Numbered from the stretch's first letter, positions 1 to 9,326 are shown. The stretch is DNA of 64,000 nucleotides from Sporosarcina globispora (GCF_001274725.1 NZ_LGUF01000007.1:4140916-4204915); one strand, 5' to 3'. Notes: generated by a model from the sequence alone, not told the origin. Made by a program: numbers and translations.

Positions 1-618
1 AGAGCAGTGACTTTCAGGGAGGACTTTTCGGGTAATGTTGATTAAGTCTTTTCCGAAAACCGTTTCTTTTCCCCTGTTTAACCCTTGACGCTTGATGAAG
101 TCAACATATCGGCCAGTGATTGTATCTCCGTTAACCGTTACACGAAATCGGATTTCACACTCAAATAAAGAGGCAATTGCTTTTAAAGCTTCATAAGCAT
201 CTAAATGCTTATCAATTACCCATTTACGGATTCCGCTATATTCCACAATCCCTACTTCCCAAGGAAGACCGGATAAAACAAGTCCTGCAGCTGTTTGGAT
301 TGTCTGAGCTTCAAGGGTCTGCGGTTTTATTACTTTTAATTTGCGTATGTCATAGAAGGAACCCTTTGTATAAACTTGCTTCTCCATTGCTGCAGTTCTA
401 TCGTGAATATAGTCAACAATAAATTCTCGGAAGTCTCCTTCTTCACCAGGGATGAGAATTCGAGATCGGCTTGAAATTTTTTCAATGTCTAATTCACTAA
501 CAGATGCAATAAAATCATAGCTTTCTTCATTTTGAATGGAATTCTGATGGCTGTCTTGCTTCACTCTGCTGATCCAGCCTACAATTTCATCTTTCTGATG
601 GTGCAGAATATGAATCAT
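1..618 (-). CDS. Phage tail endopeptidase / tail spike protein (5' part)
   Basis: An open frame starts at ATG 618 and runs off the left edge with 206 codons visible. The text resembles the N-terminal part of the siphovirus tail-associated protein family (Prophage_tail, tail endopeptidase), which forms the tail tip hub and often carries a wall-degrading domain further on. The start overlaps the stop of the distal tail gene as ATGA, which indicates translational coupling. Position right after Dit supports a Tal/hub role. The catalytic part lies outside the window, so enzymatic activity is inferred from the family only. Confidence 0.75.
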   Translation of the reverse strand, partial: MIHILHHQKDEIVGWISRVKQDSHQNSIQNEESYDFIASVSELDIEKISSRSRILIPGEEGDFREFIVDYIHDRTAAMEKQVYTKGSFYDIRKLKVIKPQTLEAQTIQTAAGLVLSGLPWEVGIVEYSGIRKWVIDKHLDAYEALKAIASLFECEIRFRVTVNGDTITGRYVDFIKRQGLNRGKETVFGKDLINITRKVLPESHCS

Positions 619-2078
619 TTGAATCTTTGCCTCCATTCAGCCTCTACTTTTTCGATCACTTCTGGAGGATTAAAAACTAAGACATTATCCCCTTTTTGTA
701 GGTGAAAAAAACGTGCTCCAAAATCTTTGCGCATAAAAAAATCCCCATTCTTGAGGATTCGGCTGGCTTCCATATTAAATTCAAATACATCACCCGCTCC
801 CCCGATATAAGGGATTTGATTCTGAGTCAATTGGTTAAGCTTGTACACCCTTAAATCCTGAATGCTCATTCTGGATGGAGTTGCTGTCCCATTGGCTCCG
901 ATATGAACAACTACATGGGCCACTTTACGAGTGAATTGGTTATCGCTGTCTTCCCATTCCACTAACTTTCTTGAAGTACGGTTATTACGATCGCCATCTA
1001 TAAATTTACAAACATATGCAGTCCATTTATTCCCCTTTTTAGTGATCTGCAGTAACCCGTTAAAGTTATGCCAAGTATTCCAGTTGGTGCCGTAATCCGC
1101 AATCATAAAATGATTGACCTCATTATCACCAACACGCAGTTCAGCAATATTGCCCCCCTGCCCCTTGGAGATATCCTTGATAGCAAGTTTAGCCACTGCC
1201 TTTTTATTAACGTCCAGAAGATATACTTCTATTCGCCCAATTTTGGTTAAATCATCATTATCAAGAATCGGCTGCACCTCTACATCGAAATCAGATAGTT
1301 CCTGACCGAGTGATTTTATTTTTGCGGGACCATGCCATGTAGTACCTGTACCGAAAGAAGAGGCAATGAATTTTGTTCCATCACTTATCATGGTACCGGC
1401 AACAACCCCTCCGTCTATGTCAGAGCTCAGGGCATCACCCCATCCGGTAGTAGTGGACATGGGATCATGAAGAACTAACTCACGTTCCGCAATAGCAAAT
1501 TCATCTATATTAACCGGCCGACCAATCCTCATATAATCCTCATCCCCGATGATATCTAAGAACGTAGTATCATTTTTAAGAGTGACCTTGAATCTTGGAG
1601 GAGTGGGTGCTCTGCCCGAGTTATGAAATACAGTTGGCAAAGAGAAGTCAGCAATTGGACCTGATGTTTCAACCGGACCATATTTATATGGGTCTGGACA
1701 AGCAAAGAGAATTGTCCCTTTTCCAGAAGTGACGATCTCCTCTAAATCTAAGGAGCCATCCACTGCTGCAAAATAGGTACGATCTAATTCATCTTCAAAA
1801 ATAAGTTCAGCTACTTGCTCTTTAATGAGCCAATCTGCCATATCTTCTTTCAATTTTTGTAAGGAGGGAAATGTTTCGTTATCTACCCACACTGTAACGG
1901 GCTGAATGCGTATATCCGTTTCTGTGCTATCCAGCAACGCCCCTTCTAAGCCTGGAATATAGAGATAATTTCTTTTAATAGGTGCAAACACAGGTCTTTC
2001 TTTTTTTAATGCCAAAATATACGGTTTTTTTATTCCATCAAAATAAAAATTATTATTCTTTACCAATGTTATCGGCAT
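615..2078 (-). CDS. Distal tail protein (Dit), siphovirus tail component
   Basis: This 487-residue protein sits between the tape measure and the tail endopeptidase, the usual place of Dit, the hexameric ring joining tail tube to tip. The N-terminal third (YIPGLEGALLDSTE, then a PYKYGPV segment near residue 135) is typical of the siphovirus tail component family; the C-terminal part (NNRTSRKLVEWEDS, YIGGAGDVFEFN) also fits. At 487 residues it is longer than the minimal Dit of about 250, so the middle (about 185-400) is probably an inserted accessory module, perhaps carbohydrate-binding. A GGAGGTGAT ribosome site precedes ATG 2078. Confidence 0.8.
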   Translation of the reverse strand: MPITLVKNNNFYFDGIKKPYILALKKERPVFAPIKRNYLYIPGLEGALLDSTETDIRIQPVTVWVDNETFPSLQKLKEDMADWLIKEQVAELIFEDELDRTYFAAVDGSLDLEEIVTSGKGTILFACPDPYKYGPVETSGPIADFSLPTVFHNSGRAPTPPRFKVTLKNDTTFLDIIGDEDYMRIGRPVNIDEFAIAERELVLHDPMSTTTGWGDALSSDIDGGVVAGTMISDGTKFIASSFGTGTTWHGPAKIKSLGQELSDFDVEVQPILDNDDLTKIGRIEVYLLDVNKKAVAKLAIKDISKGQGGNIAELRVGDNEVNHFMIADYGTNWNTWHNFNGLLQITKKGNKWTAYVCKFIDGDRNNRTSRKLVEWEDSDNQFTRKVAHVVVHIGANGTATPSRMSIQDLRVYKLNQLTQNQIPYIGGAGDVFEFNMEASRILKNGDFFMRKDFGARFFHLQKGDNVLVFNPPEVIEKVEAEWRQRFK

Positions 2079-2093
2079 ATCATCACCTCCTCA

Positions 2094-5087
2094 CTAAAAT
2101 CTATTTTTGTTAAAATTTTGCATTTCCGTCACGTGAGGTTCTACAGCTTGGGCAACCGCCCGTTCATCCATAATTACAGTAGCATTTAAACCACGCGAAA
2201 TACCCCTCTCAATCTGTCTGAGAAGGTTAATTGCTTCAGGATCTATTGCATCTTGACTGCCAGCATTACCTGTTAAGCCGGCATCAATCATCCTGAATAA
2301 ATTCGCCTGCTGTGCTTCTGTAAGAACTGTTTCACCACGTAAAAGCCGAACATCAATTTCATTATGCATTGGCGCGCTCATAAGCCTTGAAGTTAATCCG
2401 CCTACATGGAGTTTTGGAATTGTCCCTACCGGTCCACCGTTATGCCGTAATCCTTCAGGGATTCTTCCTGATTGACCAGGCTTAGTACTAAGGGCATACC
2501 GGCGTTCTTGGATAATTATATCCTTGTAGATGGTTGAACCAATTGTTCTGTTCATCCCCTGGGCTTGTCCGGTAATTTCAGCAATTCTATTCTTTACAGT
2601 GTTTAAATTACTTATCTGTGAATCTATGGCTGCCACTGTCCTTCGATGTTCTTCTGTGTTTCTTTCTGCAGCTGGAGTGTTATTCTGAAGCTTTTGTTTT
2701 TGAGTCTCAAGCTTAGATATAGCCGAATCTAACGCTCTCATTTCTTCTCCACGCTTAGCATTAATACCGACTTGTTTCAACTCGATATCAACCATTTTGC
2801 GTTCCACTTCATCGAGCTTTCCGATTTGAGATTGAATTTTATCAAGCTCTTTAGTTTTATCAACGATTAATTGAGCTGCCTCATACCCTTGTTTTTTAAT
2901 GCTTTCGAGTTTCCTGTCTTCCATTTCAATAGTTCGGGTAAGTCGCTCTTGTTCTAAAGTATCACCGTTAGCTTTTGCATCTGCCAATTCTTTCTGTAAT
3001 CCTCTGAGTTTTTCTATCTGCTCAAGTTCTTTTTGATTTAATTCATTAATTTTCTCTTGGGTGCTTTGTATTTTATCTTTTATTCTACTTTCTTCTTTGA
3101 GATACTCAGACATGTTAGCTTCCGCTTTGGCTCTTTGGGCTTCCAGTTCCAAGCGAATCATTTCCATCTGCTGGGCATTATACTCTTTTGCTTTGTTTGT
3201 ATTTTCCGCAATGGCGTTTCCCTGGTCTGTTAGCGTAACATTAGTTTCAGGTACTTTTTCAATCAATTCCTGATTTAACCTCAACATTTCAGCAAATTCC
3301 TCATTAGAGAGTCCAGACTTTTCTCTTAATCTTTCCTGTTCATCTTTTAGTCTAGCAACCACATTCGGATCTGCCGTCTTTGCAATTTCAGAATTAATAT
3401 CCAGAAATCTTCCCAGTTCATCGGTTGAAAGCTTAGATTTTTGACTAAGCTGATCATATTTATCGATTGTAAGCTTTAATGAATCGGCGCTTTCGATCAT
3501 GGAATATGCTGTTTCTAACGTTACTTCCTTCATCTCTTCCTGGTGGACCTTTGCAGCTACAAGCGCGCCACCTAAAAGAGAAAGGCCAGTTATCAACCAG
3601 CCTGCAGGCCCCATTGATACCATTAATCCTTTTGTAGCAATAGCAAGTTTGCCCACAGTAGAGATGACAAGACCTATAGCTGCAGCCGTTCCAGCAAATG
3701 CCGTTCCTGTTTTTACTGCGGACATATCCATCTCGCCAACCGTACTAACTACCTCAGCACCTTTTTTGGTTATATCCGTCAGCATTGGCAAGAATTCATT
3801 ACCAACCTTTATTCCGGCTGATTCCAAAGCGCCGGTTAATTCATCAACTGCGCCATTAAGATTGTCCTTCATAATGGCTGCAGCTTCCTTGGAGGCTCCT
3901 GCTGAGTCTTCAAGAGACTTAGTAAATTCTTCTAGCTGATCCACTCCACCTTCCATAACAGATAGCATTCCGGAAGATGCTTCCGTGCCTACAAGCTTAG
4001 CAATGGTCGCCACTTTCTCAGCCTGCGTCATGTCCTTCGTGGCTTTTGTTAAATCTCCAAACATTTCTGCCAGACTTTTGGCTTCCCCGTTTCCATCTTT
4101 CATAGAAAATCCAAGCTCTTTCATAAGCTTTTCCTGTTCTTTAGCAGGATTATTTAAAGCTAGCAGTGCCGCCCTCAATGCTGTACCCGCGCTCGAACCA
4201 TCCAAACCGCTGTTTGTCATGATACCTATCGCAGCTGAAACTTCTTCAATGCTCATTCCTAATGAATTAGCAACAGGGCCCACGTATTTAAATGCGTAAG
4301 CCATATCATCCATACTGGCTGCTGAGATGTTCGCTGTCTTTGCTAATATATCCGCTACTTTTGAAGCTTCAGATGCTTCCATTTGGAAGCCATTAAGTGC
4401 TGAAGCAACTACATCAGCAGTCAAAGCCAAGTCACTCCCTGAAGCTTCAGCAGCCGCAATAACCCCTGGCATAGCTTCCATGATTTGGGTTGCATTGAAA
4501 CCTTTAGCTGCCATATCCTCAAAGGCGATTGCTACTTCACTTGCCGATTTCGATGTGCTGGCGCCCAAATCCAACGCCGATTTTTGAAGCTTTTGAAATT
4601 CTTCCTCGGTAGCACCTGAAATGGCTTTCACCCGTGTCATCTGAGCTTCAAAATCTGCCGCTGTTTTCACACTAACTCCAATGGCGGCTACTACGGCTGT
4701 GCCTACCGCAGCAGATGCAGTTTGTATACGAGTTAATGATTCTTCAAAGGACTCTGTTCCTCTTTCAGCACGTTCAATTTCCGCTGTAATCCTCGCAATT
4801 TCACTGCTGTCCATCCCAATCCCTTCGAGCTCAGTACGGACATCATTAAGTTGTTGCTGTAAAATTTGAGGATTCGCTCTCCTAATACGTTCATTGATTC
4901 GATCAATATGTGCTGAAGAGATTCCAATTGCATTTAATGAACTGTTTAGAGACTGAAATCGGCCTCTTAAGTCCGTTGTAGAACGCCCTGTATTCACTAA
5001 TTGGTTTCTGGTTTGATCCATTCCCTGTCTAAACTGCTGGGCCTCCATAGTCAATCTGGCTCGCAATTCGCCTAAATCGGTTGCCAT
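2094..5087 (-). CDS. Phage tail tape measure protein
   Basis: The 997-residue protein is the longest in the late operon. It contains the tape-measure core (SVKTAADFEAQMTRVKAIS through about residue 420, with SGLDGSSAGTALRAAL), a hydrophobic segment near residues 460-510 and long charged coiled coil from about 520 to 850. Such proteins set tail length and are ejected with the DNA. It follows the frameshifted chaperone pair and precedes Dit, the standard order. The C-terminus near residues 885-925 is rich in Gly and His, unlike the coiled-coil part. Confidence 0.95.
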   Translation of the reverse strand: MATDLGELRARLTMEAQQFRQGMDQTRNQLVNTGRSTTDLRGRFQSLNSSLNAIGISSAHIDRINERIRRANPQILQQQLNDVRTELEGIGMDSSEIARITAEIERAERGTESFEESLTRIQTASAAVGTAVVAAIGVSVKTAADFEAQMTRVKAISGATEEEFQKLQKSALDLGASTSKSASEVAIAFEDMAAKGFNATQIMEAMPGVIAAAEASGSDLALTADVVASALNGFQMEASEASKVADILAKTANISAASMDDMAYAFKYVGPVANSLGMSIEEVSAAIGIMTNSGLDGSSAGTALRAALLALNNPAKEQEKLMKELGFSMKDGNGEAKSLAEMFGDLTKATKDMTQAEKVATIAKLVGTEASSGMLSVMEGGVDQLEEFTKSLEDSAGASKEAAAIMKDNLNGAVDELTGALESAGIKVGNEFLPMLTDITKKGAEVVSTVGEMDMSAVKTGTAFAGTAAAIGLVISTVGKLAIATKGLMVSMGPAGWLITGLSLLGGALVAAKVHQEEMKEVTLETAYSMIESADSLKLTIDKYDQLSQKSKLSTDELGRFLDINSEIAKTADPNVVARLKDEQERLREKSGLSNEEFAEMLRLNQELIEKVPETNVTLTDQGNAIAENTNKAKEYNAQQMEMIRLELEAQRAKAEANMSEYLKEESRIKDKIQSTQEKINELNQKELEQIEKLRGLQKELADAKANGDTLEQERLTRTIEMEDRKLESIKKQGYEAAQLIVDKTKELDKIQSQIGKLDEVERKMVDIELKQVGINAKRGEEMRALDSAISKLETQKQKLQNNTPAAERNTEEHRRTVAAIDSQISNLNTVKNRIAEITGQAQGMNRTIGSTIYKDIIIQERRYALSTKPGQSGRIPEGLRHNGGPVGTIPKLHVGGLTSRLMSAPMHNEIDVRLLRGETVLTEAQQANLFRMIDAGLTGNAGSQDAIDPEAINLLRQIERGISRGLNATVIMDERAVAQAVEPHVTEMQNFNKNRF

Positions 5088-5104
5088 GAATTATTACCTC
5101 CCTT

Positions 5105-5811
5105 CTACTTGGATTTATTCGCTCCTAAATGTGTCATCATTCTTAGCTCTTCCATTTTGTCTCGGCTAAATTCTAGTCCAGGCTGTTTTTTCAAATTCCG
5201 CATTAAGCTATTCATAAATTGCTTATGATTTTCCTCATCAAACATCCTGTTATTTGTTGCTAGACGAATAAAAATTTGTTCTAGAATCTTTTCGTTCTTT
5301 TCCTTCGCTTTTTCTTCAAGGAGCTTTGGCAAGTCCTTGAAATAGTATTGGGTCTCCAACACTTTAGGAGGGATATTTAGAATAAAAGAAGCTCTATGGA
5401 TAAATTCATCATATGGGATTTTGCCCTCTACTCCTCCGTTTGTTGGGGCAGAAGGCTTTTGAGGTTTTTTGCCATTTCATCTAATTTGTTTCTCTGAACT
5501 GTTTTGGTAAGAAATTCGATAATTTCATGTAGGGCAACATTCTTTCGGATATATTCCACATCAACATCGCTTAATAAGGCAACGATTTCAGCCACTTCAT
5601 CCAGCGCCAATTGACAAGCCGAAACAACAACGGTGTAAAAATCTTTTTTGGGAGCAAGCAGCACTTGCACGATAAGACCTGGAAGCATATCCACTTTCTC
5701 AAATAATTTTTTCCAGCGATCAGGTGTTAACTTTGGGATTTCAACTTTTTTCTCATGTAGGTACATTTCATTTCCTGTTAAGGAATTCTTAAAAATATTT
5801 AACATTGGCAA
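5105..5811 (-). CDS. Tail assembly chaperone, -1 frameshift fusion (gpGT-like)
   Basis: After slippage at 5464-5470 the -1 frame stays open through the stop of the short form and across the apparent gap to TAA at 5105, joining the 85 codons at 5105-5362 without an internal stop. The fused product continues after the slip as K-P-Q-K-P-S-A-P-T-N and ends NKSK. The downstream segment alone lacks a convincing ribosome site, which favours fusion over a separate gene. In lambda-type phages the G and GT products are needed at a fixed ratio for tape measure folding and tail tube assembly. Confidence 0.7.
5428..5811 (-). CDS. Tail assembly chaperone, short form (gpG-like)
   Basis: A 127-residue protein lies directly before the tape measure region. 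It carries no recognisable enzyme motif; size, charge and position match the short tail assembly chaperone of siphoviruses, which coats the tape measure during tail assembly. Its last 20 codons contain an A AAA AAC heptamer in the correct frame for -1 slippage, so it is expected to be made together with a longer fusion. Function is assigned by context and the frameshift rather than by strong sequence motifs. Confidence 0.75.
   Translation of the reverse strand: MPMLNIFKNSLTGNEMYLHEKKVEIPKLTPDRWKKLFEKVDMLPGLIVQVLLAPKKDFYTVVVSACQLALDEVAEIVALLSDVDVEYIRKNVALHEIIEFLTKTVQRNKLDEMAKNLKSLLPQQTEE
5464..5470 (-). other. Programmed -1 ribosomal frameshift heptamer AAAAAAC
   Basis: On the - strand the codons GCA AAA AAC place A AAA AAC in the X XXY YYZ register of the short chaperone frame. 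Slippage by one base leads into the open frame that ends at 5105. This is the standard signal for making the G and GT tail chaperones. Confidence 0.7.
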
Positions 5812-5825
5812 CCTCCAAATAAATA

Positions 5826-5845
5826 AGAGAGTGCCTTAGCACCCT
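5826..5845 (-). terminator. Hairpin after the major tail protein gene
   Basis: GAGGGTGC and GCACTCTC pair around a 4-base loop (one G-U pair in the - transcript), followed by a T-rich stretch. It lies 13 bases beyond the tail tube stop codon. It may attenuate late transcription or protect an upstream 3' end. Confidence 0.5.
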
Positions 5846-5857
5846 CCTAGATTAAAA

Positions 5858-6394
5858 TTATTCAGGAATTACGACTGACTTATCGCCAAGGAAGTACAGA
5901 AGGCCGGTGGTGTCTGGATAACCAACAAACGTAATGTTACATACACGCTCATTGTCCGAATTATAGGTCCACTCAACATCAGCAATAGGTGATGCAAGTG
6001 GGATCGTAATATAATCATTTGCAGTTGTTCCTTCTGATGTAGGTTTGATAACCAGCTGATCAGCATCACCCAAAAGGTTATAACCTGCATTCGCATAGAC
6101 ATTCAACCTCTTTTTAATCGCTTGTGGATTAGTGGTATCTTCGCCGTATTTACTGTCAGGAGTAACGATACCGAGCTTTTTTAAATCATGCAAGGCGAAT
6201 GGCACTACCGCTTGGCATGTACGGCCTTTAAGTATTGACTTCACGGGGGTATCGCCATATTGATCCACTGTAACATCCTGTTTTGAAGTATTTGCACTGA
6301 AGACAATACCTCCTTTAGTGATATCAAATACCGTAGGCGTTGTGGTGCCATATTCAACCTCTGCTGGCCCGATAGGTACATCAATTACTGGCAT
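5858..6394 (-). CDS. Major tail (tube) protein
   Basis: This 178-residue protein begins MPVIDVPIGPAEVEYG and has the mixed beta pattern and modest size of siphovirus tail tube subunits. It sits between the tail terminator-like gene and the tail chaperones, which is where the tube protein is encoded. A GAGGAGAG ribosome site lies before ATG 6394. A downstream hairpin is consistent with high expression of this structural subunit. No sequence motif alone proves the role; context carries much of the call. Confidence 0.8.
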   Translation of the reverse strand: MPVIDVPIGPAEVEYGTTTPTVFDITKGGIVFSANTSKQDVTVDQYGDTPVKSILKGRTCQAVVPFALHDLKKLGIVTPDSKYGEDTTNPQAIKKRLNVYANAGYNLLGDADQLVIKPTSEGTTANDYITIPLASPIADVEWTYNSDNERVCNITFVGYPDTTGLLYFLGDKSVVIPE

Positions 6395-6409
6395 TTAAAA
6401 CTCTCCTCT

Positions 6410-6814
6410 CTAAGTTACAGGCTGAACTCTCAACCTGAAATTCGTTGAATATACTGGTCTATCCAAGGTATCCAGTCCGATCGGAATGGGATTGCTTTGC
6501 ACAGACCTGATGTAGTAAACAAGATTTTCACCGATAAATCTGCGGTTTACCTGGTGCATCTTATTGATAAGCTGTTTGGCCAACTGTTCCGTCTTATCCA
6601 TCTGGGAGGAATCAGCCTTATAGCTCCGGCCCTTCAAAATTACCTGAAAGGTTGGAAACTCCATCGGAAGCTCGTTATCCGGTTCTCCTCCCCCTGAACC
6701 AAAAACAAAGAGAGCCGGCAGCTGGCTCTCTTCAACATCAGGTATAAAATTGGGATCCGGAAAAACATTAAATCCTTCTTTTGTGAGAAAATCAATAAAT
6801 TCCTTTGCTCTCAC
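6410..6814 (-). CDS. Minor capsid / tail terminator-type protein
   Basis: The 134-residue protein (N-terminus MRAKEFIDFLTKEGFNVFPD, C-terminus NFRLRVQPVT) resembles the minor capsid protein family found between the gp10-like protein and the tail tube of Gram-positive siphoviruses. In structures of related phages the protein at this place caps the tail tube. Its start lies 10 bases after the preceding gene's stop. The exact position in the particle is inferred from gene order. Confidence 0.65.
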   Translation of the reverse strand: MRAKEFIDFLTKEGFNVFPDPNFIPDVEESQLPALFVFGSGGGEPDNELPMEFPTFQVILKGRSYKADSSQMDKTEQLAKQLINKMHQVNRRFIGENLVYYIRSVQSNPIPIGLDTLDRPVYSTNFRLRVQPVT

Positions 6815-6823
6815 ATGATCACC

Positions 6824-7273
6824 TCAAAATCTTAGGGCATTGCTCAATTCTTGGATGATAAGTCGTTCATTGATTTTTATAGCATTTTCTAAATACTTTG
6901 CGCCGGGCATATACCCTTTATGAGCACCTTTGGTTCTCGTTTTTTCTCCGGGTGACATGTGGACCACTTGACCGCTTTTGGTTTTACGAAAGCCCTCATG
7001 CTGAACCACTGCATAGTCATCCACTTCTGGACTTGTGCCAAAATCAATGTAGATATTGGCAATTCGTTTTTTAACCTCACCGACCACTAAAGCAGCCTCC
7101 AAGTCACCAGAATCCAAAGGAGCTAGCCTTTTGGCATCTTCAATCACTTTTTCAGCCAAACGAGTAAGAACACTATCAATCCTTTGATAGACTTCCTGCT
7201 CAATTTGCTCCAATGTTAAAATCATGGCGTCGATACCTTCAATGTCGAAACTGTATACGTTACGGCTAGGCAT
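6824..7273 (-). CDS. HK97 gp10-like head-tail joining protein
   Basis: The sequence LAEKVIEDAKRLAPLDSGDL near residue 40 followed by an E-x-G-F...M.G-Y-M-P-G-A-K-YL block is characteristic of HK97 gp10-like proteins, which act at the head-tail interface. The start is best placed at ATG 7273 (MPSRNVYS), giving 149 residues. It overlaps the upstream connector gene by 8 bases, so the two are probably translationally coupled. Confidence 0.75.
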   Translation of the reverse strand: MPSRNVYSFDIEGIDAMILTLEQIEQEVYQRIDSVLTRLAEKVIEDAKRLAPLDSGDLEAALVVGEVKKRIANIYIDFGTSPEVDDYAVVQHEGFRKTKSGQVVHMSPGEKTRTKGAHKGYMPGAKYLENAIKINERLIIQELSNALRF

Positions 7274-7583
7274 AGACAATCACCTTTTTCACATCATCGG
7301 TGCCCATTTCCTTCTTAATTTCAATGTGTTTAACATCATACCGAATGGTTTTACCTAGAGCGTTCACATATTCGAAGTAGTCATTAGAAGAAATATCCTG
7401 CACGCCTTCTAAATGGATCTCTGCAATGGATTGTACCTCTTCACCTTGGCCATTCTTTATTTCCTTTTGTTCCTCAACTACTTTCGCTGATTTCACTTCA
7501 GGAATATAGCCTGATACTCGATTCCAATTATCTGTCTGAACCTTGTAATGGGTAACCGTTGCAGGATAGCCGAAAAGGCTCAT
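7266..7583 (-). CDS. Head-tail connector / head closure protein
   Basis: A 105-residue mostly beta protein (MSLFGYPATVTHYKVQTDNW start) lies between the adaptor-like and gp10-like genes. This is the place of the head closure (stopper) protein. It overlaps its upstream neighbour by 4 bases (ATGA) and its downstream neighbour by 8. No motif independent of context was recognised. Confidence 0.55.
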   Translation of the reverse strand: MSLFGYPATVTHYKVQTDNWNRVSGYIPEVKSAKVVEEQKEIKNGQGEEVQSIAEIHLEGVQDISSNDYFEYVNALGKTIRYDVKHIEIKKEMGTDDVKKVIVYA

Positions 7584-7945
7584 ATCAATCTCCCGCCCTC
7601 AAGAATGACTGGAGCTTCCTCTATTAGTTCAAAGGCAGGAGGACCCTGTGTATCTCTTACATCAGGAGAAACTTTATCCCGTGTTGAATAATCAATTCGG
7701 TCACTGCCTTCACTGACGGACTTCACACCCTGCTTTTGGAACTTAAGCGCTGGATCCATTCCCTGCAGCTCCCAAATAGCCTGATAAGCCACCAGTTCAT
7801 CTGTTAAATCTGTATCCGGGTACCAGCGAACCAGGTTACGCGTTGCTTGAGTTACTGCGATTCCTTTTTCTGTGGAATCACTCCAAGCTTTCCGATCCAA
7901 CACATTCCCCTGAATCCATAGATCAACGGTTTCAAGAGTAGGCAT
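7580..7945 (-). CDS. Head-tail adaptor-type protein
   Basis: The 121-residue protein begins MPTLETVDLWIQGNV and has a largely helical first half (TQATRNLVRWYPDTDLTDEL), like gp15-type adaptors that bind under the portal. Position directly after the capsid block and before the closure protein supports this. Its last codons overlap the next start. Assignment rests on order and helical content. Confidence 0.55.
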   Translation of the reverse strand: MPTLETVDLWIQGNVLDRKAWSDSTEKGIAVTQATRNLVRWYPDTDLTDELVAYQAIWELQGMDPALKFQKQGVKSVSEGSDRIDYSTRDKVSPDVRDTQGPPAFELIEEAPVILEGGRLI

Positions 7946-7954
7946 TTATATCAC

Positions 7955-8146
7955 CTACTCTTTGTCTTTTTTGGATTTCTTCTTTTCGCCAGCAGTGTCT
8001 TCGTCACTTTTCTTTGCTGACTCGATTTCTTCAGCAGCTCTCATTTTGACCAGGCGATCGCCTTCTTCTTGCTTCACCTTAATTGTTGCATCCGCATCAT
8101 ACCATTTGCCGTTATGCTTAACTTTTCCTTTTAGTTTCACTTCCAT
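7955..8146 (-). CDS. Small charged phage protein (63 aa), unknown function
   Basis: The protein begins with a beta-like segment containing GKWYDAD, as in small phage proteins encoded next to capsid genes, and ends in a highly charged Lys/Glu/Asp tail. No enzymatic motif is present. It sits between capsid and adaptor genes and is probably a minor head component or assembly factor. It is short but has a normal ribosome site and fits tightly between its neighbours. Confidence 0.6.
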   Translation of the reverse strand: MEVKLKGKVKHNGKWYDADATIKVKQEEGDRLVKMRAAEEIESAKKSDEDTAGEKKKSKKDKE

Positions 8147-8174
8147 TGTAGATCATCCTCTCAGTTAATTTTAA

Positions 8175-8200
8175 AGGGCATCAGCTTCAGCCAATGCCCT
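8175..8200 (-). terminator. Hairpin downstream of major capsid gene
   Basis: AGGGCAT and ATGCCCT pair with a 12-base loop, followed in the - transcript by TTAAAATT. It lies 10 bases beyond the capsid stop codon and probably partly terminates transcription or stabilises the abundant capsid mRNA. Confidence 0.5.
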
Positions 8201-8210
8201 CATTCAATAA

Positions 8211-9326
8211 TTAAAGTACAGTCGCAGTGACAATTGAATCATTTAGTCCTAGTGAAGGGAAAGCAAGATTAACCCCAATTGTTTCTACACGGATTGGATG
8301 TTCATTTACCTTTCGGAAAACATAGATACCATTGCTGTCTGTTTTCTCCTCTTGGATATCGGACATCATTTCTTCTGTTGTTTCTGCCCATAGGTAATGT
8401 CCTAATGGTCCTTCTGGCAGCATAACGAAACGATTTTGCGGGGCCATGCGGACATTTGTGAAGGAAAGTTTTCCGGCTGCTAACGCCTTGTTTTCTACAC
8501 GGGCCTGTGTATCGTAGGCCACAACCTTCGGCAACCCTTGAGAAGTAAACAGTTCATCCAACTGCGCCTTATTAAGCTGTGGAGGATTCGCAGTTCCCGA
8601 AGGATCTCCATGGTAAGCAATCCGAATATTCTTATTCTGAAGAAGATAAGAAATAACCTGGCGAGATGCAAGGGCACGCGGCAGTACAATACCTTTATCA
8701 GCAAAAGTATTTGTCCAAGTCATGATGTCTTCTAGTGGGTTGGAGTTTACGATATCGCTCCAAAGATCAGTTCCGCTCAAGACTGGCTTTTGTTCAGATG
8801 TGAATCCGAAATCAACTGAGAATTTTACGCCTCCTTCAGCGTAAGTAACTCCTCCAGTTGTTACAGACTGCATAGCGATCCATTCTTTACGTGCTTTAAT
8901 GGCATCCACTGCATAGTCAGCATCATTCAGCTGCGTACGGCGAATTTCAGCGACTTCATTGTTTCGAAGACCACCTTGGAGCATAATACGGACCAGCTTT
9001 TCATCCATAGCACGGCCACGCTGAATTTTAGGGATTGTAATGCGCTGGCCTGTCATCCCCTCACGGCTTCCGTACTCAACTTGGGTGCCAAGTTCAGCGA
9101 TCTGCGCCATTACCGGAAGACGGGATCCTTCACGAACTACATCAATTGTTAGTTCAGATGTTTCACGGGCCGGAAACAGCAGTTCATGCAAGTAGTTATT
9201 TGGTGTTGCAAGGTTGCGAGAATATACAATCAGCTCTTCGCCGGATAATGTTTGCTCTAATCCTAGAAGTTCAGGACCCGCGAATGTTTGGATATCAAGT
9301 TTTAACAAGAACTTACTTTGAGTCAT
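8211..9326 (-). CDS. Major capsid protein (phage capsid E family)
   Basis: The 371-residue protein has features of the lambda gpE-like capsid family: NYLHELLFPARETSELTID near residue 42, RITIPKIQRGRAMDEKL near residue 95, and an ATVL C-terminus. It forms the HK97-fold icosahedral shell. The preceding gene is a decoration-type protein and before that the scaffold, the order seen in phages with separate decoration proteins. Segments either side (QTFAG at residue 13) also occur in the scaffold N-terminus. Confidence 0.9.
   Translation of the reverse strand: MTQSKFLLKLDIQTFAGPELLGLEQTLSGEELIVYSRNLATPNNYLHELLFPARETSELTIDVVREGSRLPVMAQIAELGTQVEYGSREGMTGQRITIPKIQRGRAMDEKLVRIMLQGGLRNNEVAEIRRTQLNDADYAVDAIKARKEWIAMQSVTTGGVTYAEGGVKFSVDFGFTSEQKPVLSGTDLWSDIVNSNPLEDIMTWTNTFADKGIVLPRALASRQVISYLLQNKNIRIAYHGDPSGTANPPQLNKAQLDELFTSQGLPKVVAYDTQARVENKALAAGKLSFTNVRMAPQNRFVMLPEGPLGHYLWAETTEEMMSDIQEEKTDSNGIYVFRKVNEHPIRVETIGVNLAFPSLGLNDSIVTATVL

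Noticed and set aside
3499..3939. 146-codon + strand frame inside the tape measure gene
   Set aside because: It is the mirror of a highly repetitive Ala/Ser-rich coding sequence, has no ribosome site and no family likeness.
5105..5362. Independent 85-aa gene
   Set aside because: Its TTG start has no good ribosome site, and the -1 frame from a slippery heptamer joins it without a stop, so it is treated as the C-terminal part of the frameshift fusion.
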